The notes under the pieces: model-generated
Database searches by the model: none
Seen by the model: only the letters and a program-made list of their open reading frames with translations
What the model was told of the DNA's origin: nothing
NCBI RefSeq assembly: GCF_023195775.1
Contig: NZ_CP096205.1
Coordinates: 1,922,001 to 1,986,000 of the forward strand
From: Flavobacterium azooxidireducens
GTDB taxonomy: Bacteria; Bacteroidota; Bacteroidia; Flavobacteriales; Flavobacteriaceae
DNA length: 64,000 nucleotides
Direction: 5' to 3'
Shown here: positions 1-7,323 of the stretch, piece by piece
Layout: each line of letters begins with the position of its first letter
Numbering within the stretch: the stretch's first letter is position 1
Program-made: the position numbers and the translations under genes

Positions 1-640
1 CAAAACTTGACTCGTTATAAACTAAATCGCCACTCATAACGTCTTTGGCAATTTTTCCAAAAATCAGCGGGACAACCATCAAAAAGGAAAAACGAGCCGC
101 TTTACTTTTGTCAACTCCTAATAAAACGGATGTTGAAATAGTTGCTCCTGAACGAGAAATTCCCGGAAGCATAGCAATTGCTTGAGCAATTCCAATAAAT
201 AAAGCGTTCTTAAAACTAACAGGTTTCAAAGTATTTTTGGCTTTGTCTGCAAAAAAAAGTAATAATGCCGTAACGATTAACATAAATCCAACAAAAACGA
301 CATTGCCGTCAAAAAGTTGCTCTAATTCTTTTTCAAATAATAATCCAACGATTACAGCAGGAATCATTGACAGAATAATTTTCAATGAAAACTGAAAAGA
401 TTCGTTCCATTTAAATTGAAATAGACCCGTAATAATTTCTACAATATCTTTTCTAAAAACCACAACTGTACTTAAAGCTGTGGCAAAGTGAACAATTACG
501 GTAAATAGTAATCCTTCTTCCGGCATTTTGTCTTCGCCTAAAATCGCTTTGGTAAGTTCTAAGTGTCCGCTGGAAGAAACGGGAAGAAACTCTGTTAAAC
601 CTTGAATAATTCCTAAAATAATAGCTTCTAAAATGCCCAT
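1..640 (-). CDS. uppP: undecaprenyl-diphosphatase UppP (BacA), partial at window edge
   Basis: This integral membrane enzyme hydrolyses undecaprenyl diphosphate to the monophosphate and so recycles the lipid carrier for peptidoglycan and glycan synthesis. I translated it from the ATG complement at 638-640; the gene runs off the left edge, leaving about 213 N-terminal residues. Family signatures are visible: EFLPVSSSGHLEL near residues 17-29 (the E-rich/SSSGH box) and PGISRSGATIS (the SRSG box) about two thirds along, between hydrophobic segments. It lies downstream of a DUF3098 gene and ftsX on the same strand, a common flavobacterial order, so it is probably part of that operon. The identification is firm; only the C-terminus is missing. 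Confidence 0.95.
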   Translation of the reverse strand, partial: MGILEAIILGIIQGLTEFLPVSSSGHLELTKAILGEDKMPEEGLLFTVIVHFATALSTVVVFRKDIVEIITGLFQFKWNESFQFSLKIILSMIPAVIVGLLFEKELEQLFDGNVVFVGFMLIVTALLLFFADKAKNTLKPVSFKNALFIGIAQAIAMLPGISRSGATISTSVLLGVDKSKAARFSFLMVVPLIFGKIAKDVMSGDLVYNESSF

Positions 641-659
641 TTTGGATTAGATAAAATAA

Positions 660-920
660 TTAATTAGTTGGATTTGATTGCTTTTTTGGATTTTTCATAA
701 TAGCATAAATCACCACGCCAAATCCAGCTAAAACAACTGTTGGTGCCAAACGAATTCTTCGGAAGTCAAAAATAGCTTCGCTAAAAACAGCTGGGTCATC
801 GCTACCGCCGCCACTCATTAAAATAAAACCTAAGACGATAATTCCAATTCCGATTAAAAGAATTTTATAATTCACTTTTTCAAAAAGGAATTCCTGTTTT
901 TGTTCGTTTTTACTGCTCAT
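660..920 (-). CDS. DUF3098 small membrane protein
   Basis: This 86-residue protein has two predicted transmembrane segments, at about residues 18-36 and 60-76. A short loop containing GGGSDDPAVF separates them, and the tail is charged and lysine-rich. It matches the DUF3098 family, which in Bacteroidota sits between ftsX and uppP exactly as here (15 bp after ftsX, 19 bp before uppP). No biochemical role is known to me. The position suggests a link to the cell envelope or division, but that is inference from context. Confidence 0.85.
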   Translation of the reverse strand: MSSKNEQKQEFLFEKVNYKILLIGIGIIVLGFILMSGGGSDDPAVFSEAIFDFRRIRLAPTVVLAGFGVVIYAIMKNPKKQSNPTN

Positions 921-935
921 TTTTTCAAATAAAAA

Positions 936-1811
936 TTAATATAAATCGTCTGTTCTAAGGTTTAAGAATTTTTGTGTGGCAAAGAAAGTGCTGAACCAAG
1001 AAATTAAAATTCCTAAAACTAAAACGCCTAATAAGACAGAACCTATCATTATTTGGTCTTCTAAAATACCAAGTTTTGGAAAATTAGAATCGATGTAAAA
1101 TAACACACCAATTATTGCAATGATTGCCAATAGAGCACCAATTATTCCCAATTTTATGCTTCGCATGATGAATGGTTTTCTAATGAACGATTTTGTTGCT
1201 CCCACCATTTGCATCGTTTTGATGATAAATCGATTGGAATATATTGATAAACGCATCGAGCTATTGATCAATAAAACTGCTATAAAAGCCAGAAATCCGG
1301 TCACGATTAACATCCAAAAAGTGATTTTTTTAATGTTATCATTCACTAAATCAACTAAATGTTTATCGTAAACGATATCAGAAATCATCTTATTTTCCTT
1401 GAATTCTTTTTCAATTTTTTTGATGCTATCCGCTTCAACATAATCTGCTTTTAGATGGATATCAAAGGAATTCTGCAACGGATTAAATCCTAAAAACTGC
1501 ATAAAATCCTCACCAATAATATCTTTATGTTTTGAAGCTGCCGTTTCTTTTGATACAAAAGTGTCAGTTTTTACATAAGCTGACGCTTTTAATTTTGCTT
1601 CAAAATTTTTAAGCACACTATCGTTTGCAGCATCTTTAAAATAGACCGACATTGGAATTTCTTCTTTAAAATCATCCGATAATTTTTTCGAATTAATCAC
1701 AAAAAACCCAAGAATTCCCAATAAAAAAAGTACTAAAAACACACTTAATACCACAGAAAAATAGGAAGAAATAAGTCGTCTTTTTTGATACTTTTCGTAA
1801 GATGATGCCAT
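936..1811 (-). CDS. ftsX: cell division protein FtsX
   Basis: FtsX is the permease-like partner of the FtsE ATPase. The complex sits at the divisome and activates peptidoglycan hydrolases across the membrane. The 291-residue protein has the FtsX plan: a cytoplasmic N-terminus, one TM helix at about 20-42, a periplasmic domain to about 160, then three TM helices (about 165-185, 220-240 and 258-278). The text IKTMQMVGATKSFIRKPF in the cytoplasmic loop is the typical FtsX signature. The ATG at 1811 gives normal family length. No ftsE is in the window; in this phylum the two genes are often apart. It heads the ftsX-DUF3098-uppP group. Confidence 0.93.
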   Translation of the reverse strand: MASSYEKYQKRRLISSYFSVVLSVFLVLFLLGILGFFVINSKKLSDDFKEEIPMSVYFKDAANDSVLKNFEAKLKASAYVKTDTFVSKETAASKHKDIIGEDFMQFLGFNPLQNSFDIHLKADYVEADSIKKIEKEFKENKMISDIVYDKHLVDLVNDNIKKITFWMLIVTGFLAFIAVLLINSSMRLSIYSNRFIIKTMQMVGATKSFIRKPFIMRSIKLGIIGALLAIIAIIGVLFYIDSNFPKLGILEDQIMIGSVLLGVLVLGILISWFSTFFATQKFLNLRTDDLY

Positions 1812-1879
1812 AGAAATTAATTTAAGCCGTAAAATTAAAAAAGAAATTGGTTAAACCACAGTTTATAACGTTGAAAGTT

Positions 1880-1908
1880 TTGAGTTTAGTACAATAAACG
1901 TAAATTTG
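1880..1908 (+). promoter_or_regulatory. candidate promoter of leuS
   Basis: TTG at 1880-1882 is followed after 18 nt by TAAATTTG at 1901-1908. This fits the Bacteroidota -33/-7 consensus TTG and TAnnTTTG. Transcription would start near 1914, giving a leader of about 45 nt made almost entirely of the CTCAG-word repeat. Confidence 0.6.
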
Positions 1909-1920
1909 CCGTTTAAAAAA

Positions 1921-1959
1921 CCTTAGCAACTCAGAAACTCAGTTCCTCAGCACCTTAGA
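1921..1959 (+). repeat. CTCAG-word leader repeat, copy 1
   Basis: The leader just before the leuS ATG consists of near-repeats of a pyrimidine-rich CTCAG/CTTAG word. Eighteen bases at 1935-1952 (AAACTCAGTTCCTCAGCA) recur exactly at 41348-41365, before another start codon. I infer a dispersed leader repeat family of unknown function. Confidence 0.6.
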
Positions 1960-1961
1960 AT

Positions 1962-4900
1962 ATGAAATACTTCCACGAAAAAATCGAAGCCAAATGGCAA
2001 GAATATTGGGCTAAAAACCAAACCTTTGCCGCACAAAATAATTCTGAAAAACCAAAATATTATGTGTTGGATATGTTTCCGTACCCATCCGGAGCAGGTT
2101 TACACGTAGGTCATCCGCTGGGATATATTGCTTCAGACATCGTGGCTCGTTATAAAAGACACAAAGGTTTTAATGTGTTGCATCCACAAGGATATGATTC
2201 ATTCGGACTTCCGGCGGAGCAATATGCCATTCAAACCGGGCAACATCCCGAAAAAACGACCAAAGAAAATATAGCTCGTTATCGTGAGCAATTAGATAAA
2301 ATCGGTTTTTCATTCGATTGGAGTAGAGAAGTTCGCACATCAAATCCGGATTATTACAAATGGACGCAGTGGATTTTTATTCAATTGTTTGATTCGTATT
2401 ATTGTAAACACTCCGATCAAGCATTTCCAATTTCAGAATTGGTAAAAGTGTTTGAAGCCGAAGGAAATGCCAATGTGGATATCGTTTGTGATGACAACAT
2501 AGAAATTTTTTCAGCAGCTGAATGGAATGCATTTTCATCTGAAAGACAACAAGAAATTTTATTAAAATATCGCTTAACGTATTTAGCCGAAACCGAAGTC
2601 AACTGGTGTCCCGCTCTAGGAACCGTTTTGGCGAACGACGAAATTGTCAATGGCGTTTCCGAACGTGGAGGTCATCCCGTCATCCGTAAAAAAATGACCC
2701 AATGGAGTATGCGAATTTCTGCGTATGCGGAACGTTTGTTACAAGGTTTAGAAACCATCGATTGGAGCGAAAGCATTAAAGAAAGTCAACGTAATTGGAT
2801 TGGAAAGAGTGTTGGGGCGATGGTTTCCTTTAAAATCCTCCCCCCAACCCCCTCCAGAGGAGGGGGAGGCGAGCCGGGATATATGACCGGAGACCCGCTT
2901 TTGTCAAAAGATTTGTTGCCTCACGCTGTAGAAATGAGAAGAGAACCCACTTTTGCAGAAGCTATGTTGTGGGAAGAATTGAGAAAAGAAAAGCTTGGTG
3001 TGAGATTCAGAAGACAGCACTTAGTCGGAAAATACATTGCCGATTTTGTTTGTTTAGAGAAAAAGTTAATAGTAGAAGTGGATGGTGAATATCACAACAT
3101 ACCAGAACAACAAGCTTTAGATGCAGAACGAACATTAGAACTCGAACAAAAGTATTTTTTCAAAGTAATTCGCTTTACAAACGATGAAGTAAAACACCAT
3201 ATCAGCATTGTTCTAAAAAAAATAAAAGAAACACTAGATTCAAGACAAAGTTACCGCCCAGTCTCCCCCTCCCTTGGAGGGGGTCGGGGGGAGGAAATTT
3301 CCGTCTTCACAACCCGCCCCGACACCATCTTCGGCGTAACCTTCATGACCCTCGCACCCGAGCACGAACTGGTTTCGCAAATCACAACTCCTGAACAAAA
3401 AGCAGCTGTAGATGCGTACGTAGAAGCAACATCAAAACGTTCCGAAAGAGAACGAATGGCCGATGTAAAAACCATTTCCGGTGTTTTCACAGGAGCGTAT
3501 GCCGAGCATCCGTTTACCAAAGAACCCATTCCGGTTTGGATAGGCGATTATGTGTTAGCCGGTTATGGAACCGGAGCTGTAATGGCTGTTCCGTGTGGAG
3601 ACGAACGCGATTATGCGTTTGCCAATTTCTTCAAAGGAAAAGAAGGAATGCCCGAAATTAAAAACATTTTCAACCAAGATATTTCCGAAGCCGCTTTTGC
3701 AGAAAAAAGTGGTTTTGAATTAGTCAATTCTGATTTTTTAAACGGTCTAGGTTACAAAGAAGCCACCAAAAAAGGCATTGAAGCTTTAGAACAAATTGGT
3801 CAAGGAAAAGGAAAAACCAATTACCGTTTGCGTGATGCGGTTTTCTCAAGACAACGTTATTGGGGCGAACCGTTTCCAGTTTACTACGTTAATGGTTTGC
3901 CGCAAATAATTGATGTTAAACATCTTCCAATCATTTTACCTGAAGTAGAGAAATATTTACCCACAGAAGACGGACAACCGCCGTTAGGAAATGCTACGCA
4001 CTGGGCTTGGGATGTGGAAAAGTTGCGAGTTACGAGTTGCGAGTTGATTGATAACAAAACCGTTTTTCCATTAGAATTGAACACGATGCCGGGTTGGGCA
4101 GGTTCTTCTTGGTATTGGATGCGTTATATGGATGCTCACAATGAAAACGAATTTGCAAGCCAAGATGCTTTGAACTATTGGGAAAACGTAGATTTATACA
4201 TTGGTGGTAGCGAACACGCCACCGGACATTTATTGTACTCCCGTTTTTGGAATAAATTTTTAAAAGACCGCGGCTTCATCACACCCGAGGAACCATTTAA
4301 AAAATTGATTAATCAAGGGATGATTTTAGGGATGAGTGCTCTAGTGAAAAAAATAACAGAGGTTTTGATTGATTGTCCAAAAATTGGATTACATCATGTC
4401 TTTAAATTGGCTAGACCAGTTTGTCTTTCTGATGATTATTATGAAGTTGAATCAGAAACTGATTATAATTTGCGAAAATTATATATTAACTCAATTGATG
4501 ATGAAAAGGTAAAAGAAGTTTTGAGTGGAATAGAAATAAACGAAATTGAAATTAAAATATATAATTCATTTCAATTACATGTAGATGTTAATTACATTAA
4601 CTCTTCAGATGAGTTATTAATAGAAGAATTTGAAAAATCAGCTATTTATAATTCTAATTTTGAAAACACAACATTTTTTAAAATAAATGAAAGGTTTAAA
4701 GTCTCTCGAGAAGTCGAAAAAATGTCCAAATCCAAATACAACGTAGTCAACCCCGACGATATTTGCAACCAATACGGAGCCGACACCTTACGTTTATACG
4801 AAATGTTCCTCGGTCCATTAGAACAAGCAAAACCTTGGAATACAGCCGGAATTACCGGAGTTTCAGGCTTCCTGAAAAAATTATGGCGTTTGTATTTTGA

Positions 4901-5399
4901 CGATAATGGTTTGATTGTCACTAATGATGAACCAACCGCAGAAATGTACAAATCATTACACAAAACCATCAAAAAAGTAACAGAAGACATTGAGAATTTC
5001 TCGTTCAATACTTCCGTTTCACAATTTATGATTTGTGTGAACGAATTGGCTCAGTTAAAATGCAATCACCGAAAAATTTTAGAACCGTTAGCTATTTTGG
5101 TTTCACCGTATGCTCCGCACATTGCCGAAGAATTATGGAGTCAATTGGGTCACGAAGGTTCGGTTTCAACCGTAGCATTTCCAATTTTTGAAGAGAAATA
5201 TTTAATAGAATCCGAAAAAGAATATCCGGTTTCTTTTAATGGGAAAATGCGATTCACAATCAAATTACCATTGGATTTAACCGCTGCTCAAATTGAAGAA
5301 ATTGTGATGGCAGACGAACGCACCCAAGCTCAATTGCAAGGAAGAACGCCAAATAAAGTGATTATTGTTCCCGGGAAAATTATCAACTTAGTGGGATAA
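1962..5399 (+). CDS. leuS: leucyl-tRNA synthetase with in-frame DUF559 insert
   Basis: It charges tRNA-Leu and edits mischarged products. The class I signatures are HVGH (about residues 49-52) and EKMSKSKYN (about 918-926). The editing threonine-rich motif FTTRPDTIFG begins near residue 449. At 1145 residues it is about 200 longer than usual flavobacterial LeuS. Two segments explain the excess. Residues about 292-445 are a DUF559 nuclease domain flanked by hairpin-forming inverted repeats. The leucyl-specific region before KMSKS (about 793-913) carries some 50 extra AT-rich residues. The catalytic core, editing core, anticodon-binding domain and C-terminus all read normally without stops, so the enzyme is probably functional. 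It is followed by a clear terminator at 5416-5458. The start ATG at 1962 gives the usual MKYFHEKIEAKWQEYW N-terminus. Confidence 0.95.
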   Translation: MKYFHEKIEAKWQEYWAKNQTFAAQNNSEKPKYYVLDMFPYPSGAGLHVGHPLGYIASDIVARYKRHKGFNVLHPQGYDSFGLPAEQYAIQTGQHPEKTTKENIARYREQLDKIGFSFDWSREVRTSNPDYYKWTQWIFIQLFDSYYCKHSDQAFPISELVKVFEAEGNANVDIVCDDNIEIFSAAEWNAFSSERQQEILLKYRLTYLAETEVNWCPALGTVLANDEIVNGVSERGGHPVIRKKMTQWSMRISAYAERLLQGLETIDWSESIKESQRNWIGKSVGAMVSFKILPPTPSRGGGGEPGYMTGDPLLSKDLLPHAVEMRREPTFAEAMLWEELRKEKLGVRFRRQHLVGKYIADFVCLEKKLIVEVDGEYHNIPEQQALDAERTLELEQKYFFKVIRFTNDEVKHHISIVLKKIKETLDSRQSYRPVSPSLGGGRGEEISVFTTRPDTIFGVTFMTLAPEHELVSQITTPEQKAAVDAYVEATSKRSERERMADVKTISGVFTGAYAEHPFTKEPIPVWIGDYVLAGYGTGAVMAVPCGDERDYAFANFFKGKEGMPEIKNIFNQDISEAAFAEKSGFELVNSDFLNGLGYKEATKKGIEALEQIGQGKGKTNYRLRDAVFSRQRYWGEPFPVYYVNGLPQIIDVKHLPIILPEVEKYLPTEDGQPPLGNATHWAWDVEKLRVTSCELIDNKTVFPLELNTMPGWAGSSWYWMRYMDAHNENEFASQDALNYWENVDLYIGGSEHATGHLLYSRFWNKFLKDRGFITPEEPFKKLINQGMILGMSALVKKITEVLIDCPKIGLHHVFKLARPVCLSDDYYEVESETDYNLRKLYINSIDDEKVKEVLSGIEINEIEIKIYNSFQLHVDVNYINSSDELLIEEFEKSAIYNSNFENTTFFKINERFKVSREVEKMSKSKYNVVNPDDICNQYGADTLRLYEMFLGPLEQAKPWNTAGITGVSGFLKKLWRLYFDDNGLIVTNDEPTAEMYKSLHKTIKKVTEDIENFSFNTSVSQFMICVNELAQLKCNHRKILEPLAILVSPYAPHIAEELWSQLGHEGSVSTVAFPIFEEKYLIESEKEYPVSFNGKMRFTIKLPLDLTAAQIEEIVMADERTQAQLQGRTPNKVIIVPGKIINLVG
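2837..2869 (+). repeat. left hairpin inverted repeat of the DUF559 element
   Basis: A C-rich then G-rich palindrome with the core CCCCCTCC-AGA-GGAGGGGG. It is the reverse complement of the repeat at 3263-3294, apart from about three mismatches. Confidence 0.85.
3263..3294 (+). repeat. right hairpin inverted repeat of the DUF559 element
   Basis: The palindrome CCCCCTCC-CTT-GGAGGGGG is followed by the tail GTCGGGGGGAGG. The same architecture, with core CCCTCTCC-TTT-GGAGAGGG and tail GTCGGGGTGAGG, occurs at 40805-40837, so this is a dispersed REP-like family. Confidence 0.85.
4020..4046 (-). repeat. CGCAAC-word repeat fragment within leuS
   Basis: Read on the minus strand this is CAACTCGCAACTCGTAACTC followed by GCAACTT, a tandem of CGCAACT-type words. 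Fifteen bases (CGTAACTCGCAACTT, complement of 4020-4034) match the intergenic copy at 18758-18772 exactly. In leuS it encodes KLRVTSCEL where relatives carry variable sequence of similar length. Confidence 0.45.
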
Positions 5400-5415
5400 T
5401 TTTATAAAAAGATTT

Positions 5416-5458
5416 AGCCACGGATTTGCAAATTCAATTGTGAATCCGTGGCTTTTTT
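5416..5458 (+). terminator. leuS terminator
   Basis: The perfect 11-bp arms AGCCACGGATT (5416-5426) and AATCCGTGGCT (5443-5453) are followed by a run of T. This is a classic intrinsic terminator just after the leuS stop. Confidence 0.85.
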
Positions 5459-5543
5459 CATCAACAAGTGTTAAACAATACCTAAAGCCATTTTTTTGGC
5501 AGATTTTTTGATTTCATAAAATTAATTCAAATACTTACTGCTT

Positions 5544-6179
5544 ATGAAATCACGAATACTACTCTTTGTACTGTTTTTCGCATCTTTTTTGTTTGCTCAA
5601 GAAGAAGAAATGTTAGAAACACAAGTCTTGCCAAATGAAATTGTTTTTGATTTTTCGGGTTTTTACACACCCATTTTGAACACTAATTTCATTGGTTTTT
5701 CAATGGATATTCGATATTATATTCGAGAAAATTGGGCAAGCGGTATCAATGTAAGCTATGCTTCCAGAAAAACAAATACCGATTTTCGATACGATGTGCT
5801 AAGTCCAGCCGTTCAATACAGCGAAATAAGTTGGCTCAACCAATTTGATTTATTGAAGAAAGAAAAATTTAGAATCGGTCTGCAATTGAGCAACGGTTTA
5901 GCAATGGCTACGTTGGTTGATCGCGACATTGTAGAAGAATTTTGGGATGAATACGGCGTTAACGAATCCGCCAAACGCATCGAAACCAATTATTTCTACA
6001 TTCTTCAACCCGGCATAGAAGCTTCCGTTAGAGTGTATGACAATAAGCGTTTTCCGGATGTTTACCTCACCGCCGAAGCAAAATACCGCCAAGCAATGGG
6101 AGCACCAAAATTTGCCACCACAAGTGATTTTTCTAGTTATCATTTCGGACTCGGAGTTTCGCTGATTGGTTTTCTCTAA
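5544..6179 (+). CDS. outer-membrane beta-barrel protein (porin-like), hypothetical
   Basis: The 211-residue protein begins with a signal peptide (MKSRILLFVLFFASFLFAQ, cleavage after about residue 19). The rest alternates short amphipathic strands with aromatic residues, for example SMDIRYYIRENWASGINVSY, and ends with YHFGLGVSLIGFL. That ending resembles the C-terminal strand of small outer-membrane beta-barrels. It probably sits in the outer membrane as an 8-10 stranded barrel. I do not recognise a named family and no substrate can be inferred. It stands alone between leuS and the zinc peptidase gene, with about 140 bp of its own upstream sequence. Confidence 0.75.
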   Translation: MKSRILLFVLFFASFLFAQEEEMLETQVLPNEIVFDFSGFYTPILNTNFIGFSMDIRYYIRENWASGINVSYASRKTNTDFRYDVLSPAVQYSEISWLNQFDLLKKEKFRIGLQLSNGLAMATLVDRDIVEEFWDEYGVNESAKRIETNYFYILQPGIEASVRVYDNKRFPDVYLTAEAKYRQAMGAPKFATTSDFSSYHFGLGVSLIGFL

Positions 6180-6232
6180 ATAAATTCAAGCAAATAACTG
6201 CCAAATTTTCAGTAAAAATAATTTACACAAAT

Positions 6233-6258
6233 TTGGCTTGCAATTTGCTATATATTTG
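6233..6258 (+). promoter_or_regulatory. candidate promoter of the zinc peptidase gene
   Basis: TTG at 6233-6235 and TATATTTG at 6251-6258 are separated by 15 nt, close to the Bacteroidota consensus. The start codon follows about 30 nt later. Confidence 0.5.
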
Positions 6259-6288
6259 TAACTTTATATTTTTAAAATAAGAAAAAAA

Positions 6289-6984
6289 ATGATAGGATAT
6301 TATATTATACTTGGAGCAATTGCTTTAGTAAGTTGGTTAGTAAGTCGTCAACTAAAGAAAAAATTTGAATTTTATTCAAAAGTTCAATTGCGTAACGGAA
6401 TGAGCGGAGCAGAAATCGCTCAACGAATGCTCGAAGACCACGGGATTTATGACGTAAAAGTCATCTCAACTCCCGGTCGTTTAACCGATCACTACAACCC
6501 AACTGACAAAACAGTAAACTTGAGTGAAGCTGTTTACAACCAACGAAACGCCGCTGCTGCAGCTGTTGCCGCTCACGAAGTTGGTCACGCCGTGCAACAC
6601 GCAACCGCCTACGAATGGTTGACGTTACGTTCCAAATTAGTACCTGTAGTGAGTGTTTCCTCCGGAATGTCGCAATGGTTAGTAATCGGTGGTTTAATTT
6701 TAGGAGCCGCTTCCGGAAGTGCAATCGGATTTTACGTAGCCATCGCCGGTTTAGTGATGATGGCGTTAGCTACCACATTCAGTTTCATTACTTTACCTGT
6801 GGAATACGATGCGAGTAACAGAGCATTAGCTTGGTTAAAGAAAGCAAATATGGTCGGTCAACAAGAATATGAAGGAGCTCAAGATGCCTTAAAATGGGCT
6901 GCCAGAACCTATTTAGTTGCTGCAATTGGTGCCTTAGCATCCTTATTATATTGGGCTCTCCAAGTATTTGGTTCCAGAGACTAG
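6289..6984 (+). CDS. membrane zinc metallopeptidase, YugP family
   Basis: This 231-residue protein belongs to the neutral zinc metallopeptidase 2 family (Bacillus YugP-like, PF04298). The zincin motif HEVGH lies at residues 96-100 in AAHEVGHAVQHA, and a third ligand is expected in the downstream EYDASNRAL region (about 166-174). TM helices are predicted at about 2-20, 122-145 and 147-170, with another near the C-terminus. It is therefore a membrane-embedded protease of unknown substrate, possibly in envelope protein quality control. It is monocistronic, with its own promoter-like site and a strong terminator at 7007-7037. Confidence 0.9.
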   Translation: MIGYYIILGAIALVSWLVSRQLKKKFEFYSKVQLRNGMSGAEIAQRMLEDHGIYDVKVISTPGRLTDHYNPTDKTVNLSEAVYNQRNAAAAAVAAHEVGHAVQHATAYEWLTLRSKLVPVVSVSSGMSQWLVIGGLILGAASGSAIGFYVAIAGLVMMALATTFSFITLPVEYDASNRALAWLKKANMVGQQEYEGAQDALKWAARTYLVAAIGALASLLYWALQVFGSRD

Positions 6985-7006
6985 TTCAAAAAAATAAAAT
7001 TACCAA

Positions 7007-7037
7007 AATCCGTTACCATCGTAGCGGATTTTTTTTT
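7007..7037 (+). terminator. terminator of the zinc peptidase gene
   Basis: The stem AATCCGTTAC-CATC-GTAGCGGATT is followed by nine T residues, 22 bp after the stop codon. Confidence 0.85.
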
Positions 7038-7040
7038 GGA

Positions 7041-7160
7041 AGCGAATGGCTCGGGCTTTTTCAGGAAACCATATTCCCGCTTTCCGTTGCAATTTTTTGT
7101 TCACGAGCAAAGCTCGCCAACAAAAAGATTTCCACTGCAATCGGGGCTAGAAGGGAATGG
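7041..7160. repeat. large dispersed GC-rich hairpin repeat
   Basis: This gap element contains nested inverted repeats. The outer arms are ATTCCC (7073-7078) and GGGAAT (7153-7158). Middle arms TTTTTGTT and AACAAAAA follow, and the centre is CGAGC-AAA-GCTCG (7104-7116). Text such as CCCGCTTTCCGTTGCAAT and CCACTGCAATCGGGGCTAG is, as I recall, repeated across flavobacterial genomes, often after genes. It has no coding potential that I can support. The rest of the gap to 7290 holds CATTCCGTAGGAATC, a short palindrome around 7193-7207. Confidence 0.6.
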
Positions 7161-7290
7161 TAATCAGTTGACAGTTTTCAACACAATCTTGTCATTCCGT
7201 AGGAATCTCAACCTTATTTTTCATAAGTTTTTTATTTCCGATCATTTTAAGTAAACAAGAACTTCGTGCCTTACTTACTTCGCGGCAAAA

Positions 7291-7321
7291 ACCCGCAACC
7301 CGCAACCTTCCAACCCGCAAC
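7291..7321 (+). repeat. CGCAAC-word intergenic repeat, copy 1
   Basis: A 31-nt run of ACCCGCAAC-type words. It matches 18755-18785 with only three substitutions. Both copies touch the 3' end of a minus-strand gene. Confidence 0.7.
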
Positions 7322-7323
7322 CC

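Larger units (their letters stand above)
2837..3294 (+). mobile_element. DUF559 nuclease element with hairpin terminal inverted repeats, inside leuS
   Basis: This 458-bp block interrupts the LeuS editing domain in frame. The left end (2837-2869) and right end (3263-3294) are inverted copies of one GC-rich repeat, with about 3 differences in 32 bp. Each folds as CCCCCTCC-3 nt-GGAGGGGG. Between them lies a DUF559 domain with LWEELRKEKLGVRFRRQH, then IADFVC, then LIVEVDGEYH, the usual family order of conserved Arg/Asp/Glu/His. An internal ATG at 2883 could mark the element's original start. The bases AAAT precede (2833-2836) and follow (3295-3298) the block, a possible 4-bp target duplication. 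Element plus one AAAT is 462 bp, exactly 154 codons, so removal rejoins VSFK to ISVFTTRP in frame. Mobility is inferred, not observed. Confidence 0.75.

Noticed and set aside
2837..3294. Intein in leuS
   Set aside because: No splicing motifs (N-terminal Cys/Ser, terminal His-Asn) are present, and the insert is bounded by inverted DNA repeats rather than protein splice junctions.
6894..7254. Overlapping open frames of 72-89 codons running from the zinc peptidase gene into the gap
   Set aside because: They run through the terminator and the large repeat; their composition is that of the structured repeat and no ribosome site or homology is seen.
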